Part shown: piece after piece, positions 59,271 through 64,000 of the stretch
Layout of the letters: each line of letters opens with the position of its first letter
How positions within the stretch are numbered: the stretch's first letter is position 1
Source: Bacillus sp. 165
GTDB taxonomy: Bacteria; Bacillota; Bacilli; Bacillales; Bacillaceae_G
Direction of reading: 5' to 3'
DNA length: 64,000 nt
NCBI RefSeq assembly: GCF_017742235.1
Contig: NZ_JAGHKQ010000007.1
Coordinates: 167,185 to 231,184, forward strand
Program-made: the position numbers and the translations under genes
The notes under the pieces: model-generated
What the model was told of the DNA's origin: nothing
Databases searched by the model: none
Seen by the model: the letters and a program-made list of their open reading frames with translations, nothing else

Positions 59271-59318
59271 AAAAGCTTGGCTTGCTCCTGTCTCTTCAGG
59301 TGCCGGCCAAGCTTTTTT
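59270..59318. terminator. Terminator after ytpI, probably also serving ytoI
   Basis: Outer stem AAAAGCTTGGC/GCCAAGCTTTT with inner CCTG/CAGG, T-run TTTTTTA on plus and TTTTT on minus. Confidence 0.85.
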
Positions 59319-59337
59319 ATTTCTCCTCTTAACTTCA

Positions 59338-60651
59338 TTACCGGTCGATTAATTGTACCATCAACAATGCTTTTCCAACCACGTTTCCTTCTTGATACAC
59401 TTCCACATCTACTTTTCCAAACTTTCGTCCAGTTTCTAATACCTTCGGCTGTACTTCAATCACAGTGTCAATTTGAACAGGCTTAACAAAGTAAATCGTT
59501 ATATTCTCGACTATCAAATCTCCTTTTTTATGAGAACGAAGTACGCGATTGCTTGCTTCTGTTACGATTGTTGTGAATACCCCGTAAGACAGCGTACCGA
59601 TGGAATTTGTCATTTGAGGAGTAACAGAAAAACGATAGCTATTTTCAAGTTTCGCTTCCCTACTGTCGATAAATTGGTTTGTCACAATATCTTCAATCGT
59701 TTCTCCGACTTGCGGCTGACGCTGAATCATCTGCAAGGCTTGCAGCACATCCTGACGGCTGATAATCCCTTGAAGCTTGTTATTGTCATCCACAACCGGC
59801 AAAACTTCAATTCCTTCCCATACCATCATGCGGGCAGCAGAAGCCACAGAGATTTTCCCACTTGCTGTAATTGGGTTTTTTGTCATAATCTTTTCAACCG
59901 GTGTTGTTTTAGACACACCGATAATATCCTTAGCTGTAATAATACCCGCTACTTTCAAGTTTTCATCTAAAACAGGATAGCGTCCATGCATCGTTTCTTG
60001 GCTATATTCATGCCATTTCGCTACTTGGTCCTTTACTGTTAAATAGACGGTTTTCTCTAAAGGCGTCAGCACATCTTCCACAAGAACAATTTCTTTTTTT
60101 ATTAACTGATCATAGATTGCCCGGTTAATCATTGTTGCAACAGTAAATGTGTCATAGCTGCTTGAAATGATTGGAAGCTGTAATTCATCTGCAAGCTTTT
60201 TAACATACTCATCTGTGTCAAAGCCTCCTGTGATTAACACAGCTGCTCCCGCTTCTAACGCAAGTTCATGTGCTTTTACACGGTTTCCAACAATCAGCAA
60301 GTTTCCTGCTTCTGTATAGCGCATCATTGCTTCTAGCTTCATAGCCCCGATAACAAACTTATTTAGCGTTTTATGTAAACCTTCGCGTCCCCCAAGTACT
60401 TGTCCATCTACAATGTTAACGATCTCTGCATAAGTGAGCTTCTCAATATTTTCTTTTTTCTTTGTTTCAATGCGAATCGTTCCCACACGTTCGATTGTAC
60501 TGACATACCCTTTGTTTTCAGCATCTTTGATCGCACGATAAGCTGTTCCTTCACTTACATTTAAATCCTTTGCGATTTGCCGCACAGAGATCTTATGTCC
60601 AATCGGTAAACTATTAATATGTTCTAATATTTGATTATGCTTTGTAGCCAA
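59338..60651 (-). CDS. ytoI: YtoI: HTH-DRTGG-CBS-hotdog regulator-like protein
   Basis: A 437-residue multidomain protein: N-terminal helix-turn-helix (ISVRQIAKDLNVSEGTAYRA near 21-40), DRTGG domain (about 75-185), two CBS domains (about 195-310, with MHGRYPVLDENLKVAGIIT and EVLPVVDDNNKLQGIISRQD), and a C-terminal hotdog thioesterase-like domain (about 330-437). CBS pairs usually sense adenine nucleotides; the hotdog may bind an acyl group. Start is a TTG at 60651 with weak ribosome binding. Function unknown. Confidence 0.88.
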   Translation of the reverse strand: MATKHNQILEHINSLPIGHKISVRQIAKDLNVSEGTAYRAIKDAENKGYVSTIERVGTIRIETKKKENIEKLTYAEIVNIVDGQVLGGREGLHKTLNKFVIGAMKLEAMMRYTEAGNLLIVGNRVKAHELALEAGAAVLITGGFDTDEYVKKLADELQLPIISSSYDTFTVATMINRAIYDQLIKKEIVLVEDVLTPLEKTVYLTVKDQVAKWHEYSQETMHGRYPVLDENLKVAGIITAKDIIGVSKTTPVEKIMTKNPITASGKISVASAARMMVWEGIEVLPVVDDNNKLQGIISRQDVLQALQMIQRQPQVGETIEDIVTNQFIDSREAKLENSYRFSVTPQMTNSIGTLSYGVFTTIVTEASNRVLRSHKKGDLIVENITIYFVKPVQIDTVIEVQPKVLETGRKFGKVDVEVYQEGNVVGKALLMVQLIDR

Positions 60652-60786
60652 ACAGCTTCACCATACCTTCAATTTCTTTCTTTATTTTAATCTGTCTTTA
60701 ACCAGTATACTACAAAATGAAAACTGTTACACTGAAAGGACGGAAAACTGTATTAGTATTTTTAAAACAACTATCTTAAGTTTAAC

Positions 60787-60823
60787 AAAAAAGGAAAATG
60801 CTCTGTACCGGCATCTTCCTTTT
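60787..60823 (-). terminator. Terminator after the UPF0173 gene
   Basis: Stem AAAAGGAAGATGC/GCATTTTCCTTTT (one mismatch), then TTTT on the minus strand. Confidence 0.8.
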
Positions 60824-60908
60824 GTCTATCGAATATATCACCAACAATGAACAGTTACGTCTGTTTGCTTTTTCAATGATAAAACATGAATTTTGCATAT
60901 GGATATGA

Positions 60909-61592
60909 CTATAATTCAACAGCCTCACCCGGAGCCAGCACTCTTCCTACATTGTGTGGTAATAGACTGACAAACTGCTCTGGATCTTGTTTGATAGGTG
61001 GGAATGTATTGTAATGAATGGGTACAACGATTTTTGCTTTCAGCCACTCTGCAGCCAATGCCGCATCTGCCGGCCCCATTGTAAAATTATCACCAATTGG
61101 TAAAAATGCAACTGTAATGTCGTTGCGAGAACCGATAAGCTGCATATCAGAAAACAATCCCGTATCTCCAGCATGATAAACAGTTTGTCCTTCGGCCTTA
61201 AAAAGAATTCCTGCCGGCATACCAGTATATGTAATCGTTTTTGTTTCTTCATCAATATAGCTTGATCCATGGAACGCTTGTGTGAATTTAACGGTACCAA
61301 AATCAAATTGATGTGATCCGCCAATATGCATTGCATGTGTTTTCACACCTTGCCAGCTTAAAAGGGTTGCCAATTCGAATGGAGCTACAACAACAGCATC
61401 ATTACGCTTTGCCAGCTCTACAGTGTCACCAACATGATCACCGTGACCGTGTGTTAATAAAATAGCGTCTACTTTCAATTCTTCTGCTTTTAAATCTGAC
61501 AGCTCATTTCCTGTAATAAATGGGTCAATGATAATGGTTTTTCCGTTCGTTTCGATTTTTACTACTGAATGGCCATGATAAGAAACTTTCAC
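60909..61592 (-). CDS. UPF0173 metal-dependent hydrolase (YtkL-like)
   Basis: A 227-residue metallo-beta-lactamase-fold protein. Metal ligands in [11 protein letters not shown] near 52 and YHAGDTGLF near 143, and the UPF0173 segment [18 protein letters not shown] near 190. Start is a GTG at 61592 after AGGAGGG; readings to 61688 extend past it without reason. Substrate unknown. Divergent from the prolidase-like gene. Confidence 0.92.
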   Translation of the reverse strand: MKVSYHGHSVVKIETNGKTIIIDPFITGNELSDLKAEELKVDAILLTHGHGDHVGDTVELAKRNDAVVVAPFELATLLSWQGVKTHAMHIGGSHQFDFGTVKFTQAFHGSSYIDEETKTITYTGMPAGILFKAEGQTVYHAGDTGLFSDMQLIGSRNDITVAFLPIGDNFTMGPADAALAAEWLKAKIVVPIHYNTFPPIKQDPEQFVSLLPHNVGRVLAPGEAVEL

Positions 61593-61739
61593 GATGGTTC
61601 CCTCCTGATTTAAAATAGTCCACATACTCCATTCTATACGAAGCTGCATTTTCCTTCCTTCAAGATAAAGGCAAGAGATTTGCAACAAACGTTTTCTAAG
61701 AGTAAAGTATAACTATAACTACCACGAGAGGTGATTTAG

Positions 61740-62834
61740 ATGCATCAACGATTAGAAAAACTTACACACTGGTTAAAGGAAAACGATATTCAAGCAGCAT
61801 TCCTTTCCTCAACACCTAGCGTATTTTATATGAGTCAATTTCATTGTGAGCCGCATGAGCGCTTGCTTGGTTTATTTGTATTTCAAGAAGCAGAGCCGCT
61901 TTTAGTTTGTCCGAAAATGGAAGAAGCAGCGGCTAAGAAAACATGGAAATATGATATTCTTGGTTATACAGATACAGATAATACATGGGACATGATTGGA
62001 AAGGCTTTGCAAGCTCGCGGGATTAAAGGGCATTCCATCGCGATTGAAAAGGAACATCTAAATGTTGAGCGCTATGAGTATCTGCGTTCTTTATTTCCAG
62101 AAGCTTCGTTTATTTCAGCAGAATCTCAAATCAATGAGCTGCGCTTAGTTAAAGATGAACAAGAATTAACGATTCTTCGTCAAGCCGCATCTATGGCAGA
62201 TTTTGCAATAGAAATTGGTGTAAATGAAATTGCAGAGGGCAAAACTGAACTAGAAATTTTAGCGACCATCGAGAACGAAATAAAGAAAAAAGGTATTAAC
62301 AAAATGTCCTTTGACACTATGGTCTTAACAGGTGCAAACTCTGCATTACCTCATGGTGTACCTGGCCTCAATCGTATTGAATCAGGTGATTTTGTTCTCT
62401 TTGACTTAGGAGTCGTAATTGACGGATATTGCTCAGACATTACACGTACTGTGGCTTTCCGCAGTGTGAATGAGGAGCAACAACGTATTTATGATACTGT
62501 TCTTGCAGGTCAGTTAAAAGCAATTGAAGCCTGTAAGCCTGGTGTAGCAATTGCAGAAATCGATAAGGCAGCACGTTCTACTATCGCAGATGCTGGCTAT
62601 GGCCAATACTTCCCGCACCGTCTTGGTCACGGTTTGGGCATCAGTGTTCACGAATACCCATCAATTACAGATGTAAATGAAACTCCTTTGAAAGAAGGTA
62701 TGGTCTTCACTATTGAACCTGGTATTTATGTACCAAATGTCGGCGGTGTTCGTATTGAAGACGATATATATGTAACAAAAGATGGGGTAGAAATTTTAAC
62801 AAAATTCCCAAAAGAATTGCAGCTTATTAAGTAA
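61740..62834 (+). CDS. M24 family Xaa-Pro dipeptidase-like peptidase
   Basis: A 364-residue pita-bread peptidase. The N-terminal creatinase-like domain runs to about 130; metal ligands lie in FDLGVVIDGYCSDITRT near 225, HRLGHGLGISVHEYP near 290 and FTIEPGIYVPNVGGVRIEDD near 322. AGAGGTG precedes the ATG. Likely cleaves X-Pro peptides; exact specificity is not shown. Confidence 0.92.
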   Translation: MHQRLEKLTHWLKENDIQAAFLSSTPSVFYMSQFHCEPHERLLGLFVFQEAEPLLVCPKMEEAAAKKTWKYDILGYTDTDNTWDMIGKALQARGIKGHSIAIEKEHLNVERYEYLRSLFPEASFISAESQINELRLVKDEQELTILRQAASMADFAIEIGVNEIAEGKTELEILATIENEIKKKGINKMSFDTMVLTGANSALPHGVPGLNRIESGDFVLFDLGVVIDGYCSDITRTVAFRSVNEEQQRIYDTVLAGQLKAIEACKPGVAIAEIDKAARSTIADAGYGQYFPHRLGHGLGISVHEYPSITDVNETPLKEGMVFTIEPGIYVPNVGGVRIEDDIYVTKDGVEILTKFPKELQLIK

Positions 62835-62847
62835 CACGATATTTCAC

Positions 62848-62889
62848 AACAGAGGCAGATTCCGAACCAACGGGACTTCAGCCTCTGTT
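62848..62889 (+). terminator. Terminator after the M24 peptidase gene
   Basis: Stem AACAGAGGC/GCCTCTGTT with a 24-base loop, then TTTTT. Confidence 0.8.
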
Positions 62890-62948
62890 TTTTTGTGTGA
62901 TACGTTATCTGATTTCAATAAGCCAAATTGATACTGTTTGGAGTTGAT

Positions 62949-63362
62949 TCATCTCTTTTCCCCAACTATCCATTTACAAATAGAATCAAAGACTGCATAT
63001 AGAATGAAGAAATAAATTATCAGTACAGAAAATATGGTGTTAGCCTCATCTGTAGAAAGTGCTAAGGCAGGAATAAAAGACAATGCTTTAAAGAAATAGA
63101 AGCTATACGCAATTGGAAGTAAAATAAAGGAAAGAAGAAAAAAGAAGAGATGCGGATGTTCTGTTTTAGAGGTTATCTTTGAAAAAAAAGCACAAATAAG
63201 AATGTAAGGGCCCATCAGTATCGCTGCTATACGAAGAATAACAAAAAACTCATCCCATTCCAGCGGATTATTGTATTCTGGTGTAACCAAAGCAGAAAAA
63301 ATATAAAATAGACCCGCAACTCCTGTAAGGAAACTTAGAACAGCACTTATCCATCGACCCAA
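62949..63362 (-). CDS. Hypothetical membrane protein, four helices
   Basis: A 137-residue protein with four predicted membrane segments (about residues 4-25, 40-58, 72-90, 105-128) and a charged loop SKITSKTEHPHL. I favour a TTG start at 63362, 6 bases after GGAAGGTG; a GTG at 63371 is inside that site. I do not recognise a family. It lies alone between the M24 peptidase and ald. Confidence 0.65.
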   Translation of the reverse strand: MGRWISAVLSFLTGVAGLFYIFSALVTPEYNNPLEWDEFFVILRIAAILMGPYILICAFFSKITSKTEHPHLFFFLLSFILLPIAYSFYFFKALSFIPALALSTDEANTIFSVLIIYFFILYAVFDSICKWIVGEKR

Positions 63363-63514
63363 TTGAATCACCTTCCGCCTGTTTTTGTTTCCATACTATG
63401 TCCTCCCCTAGTAAAAAATGTAAAATATTACACTTAAAAGAATCCCGTTTTTAAAGAAAGTTATCCCCAGCATTAGTGAAATGTGAATTAACATATATGA
63501 ATACGCGATAACTA

Positions 63515-63545
63515 AAAAAGGCATCTCGATTCGAGACACCTTTTT
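63515..63545 (-). terminator. Terminator after ald
   Basis: Stem AAAAAGGTGTCTCGA/TCGAGATGCCTTTTT with one wobble, T-run on the minus strand. Confidence 0.88.
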
Positions 63546-63556
63546 CTTTCAAATAA

Positions 63557-64000
63557 TTAAGACATCATGGGCATTTTATCAAGTAAGTCTGAAGCATTCG
63601 CATATGCTAAATCATGCGCTTCTGCAACAGCTTGATACGTTACATAACCGTCTAATGTGTTGATTCCTTTTAGTAATGCTGTGTTGTCTAAGCATGCTTG
63701 CTTATAGCCTTTGTTTGCAATTTGCACTGCGTAAGGCACTGTCACGTTTGTCAGCGCGATTGTAGAGGTACGAGGTACTGCACCCGGCATATTCGCTACT
63801 GCATAGTGAACCACACCGTGCTTATCATACGTTGGCTCATCGTGTGTTGTGATACGGTCTGTCGTTTCAAAAATTCCGCCTTGGTCGATAGCGATATCTA
63901 CTACTACAGAGCCCGGCTCCATCGATTGAATCATTTCTTCCGTTACTAGCTTCGGCGCTTTTGCACCTGGAATTAACACTGCACCAATTACTAAGTCAGA
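63557..64000 (-). CDS. ald: Alanine dehydrogenase, C-terminal part (runs off the window)
   Basis: The 3' 147 codons of alanine dehydrogenase, which interconverts L-alanine with pyruvate and ammonia. The NAD-domain end is seen: [33 protein letters not shown], then [20 protein letters not shown]. The frame is open to base 64000, so the start lies outside the window. The family is about 370-378 residues. Confidence 0.94.
   Translation of the reverse strand, partial: SDLVIGAVLIPGAKAPKLVTEEMIQSMEPGSVVVDIAIDQGGIFETTDRITTHDEPTYDKHGVVHYAVANMPGAVPRTSTIALTNVTVPYAVQIANKGYKQACLDNTALLKGINTLDGYVTYQAVAEAHDLAYANASDLLDKMPMMS

Overview
The window is an ordinary chromosomal stretch of a low-GC, endospore-forming Firmicute of the family Bacillaceae. 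Gene order and protein sequences resemble the Bacillus cereus group and its close relatives. The evidence is spore genes (sspI, ytrH, ytrI, ytxC), two T-box leaders, an L20 leader, GGAGG-type ribosome binding sites, frequent TTG/GTG starts and an Ena-like spore-surface gene. I cannot name the species from sequence alone. PheS and ThrS look recognisably but not exactly cereus-like from memory, so a neighbour of the cereus group is the safest reading. I see no prophage, insertion sequence, CRISPR array, rRNA or tRNA.

Layout. 1-5.4 kb: fatty-acid beta-oxidation block lcfA, fadR, an enoyl-CoA hydratase, etfB and etfA, with a FadR operator on its own promoter. 5.4-12.4 kb: an Ena-like spore protein, mutS2 with a 30-residue membrane mini-protein, polX, zapA-cvpA, and divergent rnhC with a monooxygenase-like gene. 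12.4-17 kb: pheST under a Phe T-box, and an RNA methyltransferase. 17-23.3 kb: sspI, an M42 peptidase, a dUTPase, a 21-bp tandem repeat, the infC-rpmI-rplT operon under an L20 leader, and thrS under a Thr T-box. 23.3-27.7 kb: ytxC, dnaI-dnaB (helicase loading) and nrdR. 27.9-34.6 kb: speD, gapB, coaE, ytaF, mutM and polA. 35-42.1 kb: phoPR, a MaoC-like gene, and the TCA cluster citZ-icd-mdh. 42.2-51.3 kb: membrane genes, then pfkA-pyk, accD-accA, a GntR regulator and NADP-type malic enzyme. 51.4-64 kb: dnaE, ytrHI, a secreted nucleotidase, nrnA, ytpI, ytoI, a UPF0173 hydrolase, a prolidase-like peptidase, an unknown membrane protein and the 3' part of ald.

How they work together. Most of the window is central carbon flow: glycolysis (pfkA, pyk), gluconeogenesis (gapB), the TCA cycle (citZ, icd, mdh), malate to pyruvate (malic enzyme), malonyl-CoA supply (accDA) and fatty-acid breakdown (fad/etf). 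Several control sites can be read directly: FadR on fadR, a CcpN-type site on gapB, cre-like sites near pyk and at the MaoC-like gene, and a GntR-type palindrome on the malic-enzyme promoter. The rest is translation (pheST, thrS, infC-rpmI-rplT), replication and repair (dnaE, dnaB, dnaI, polA, polX, mutS2, mutM, rnhC), and sporulation.

The signals I rate highest as possibly undescribed are a speD leader whose C-run can pair with the Shine-Dalgarno, the exact 21-bp tandem array between dut and rplT, the palindromic operator at the malic-enzyme/GntR promoter, and the orphan Ena-like gene with a sigma-K-type promoter. None amounts to a clearly novel multi-gene system.
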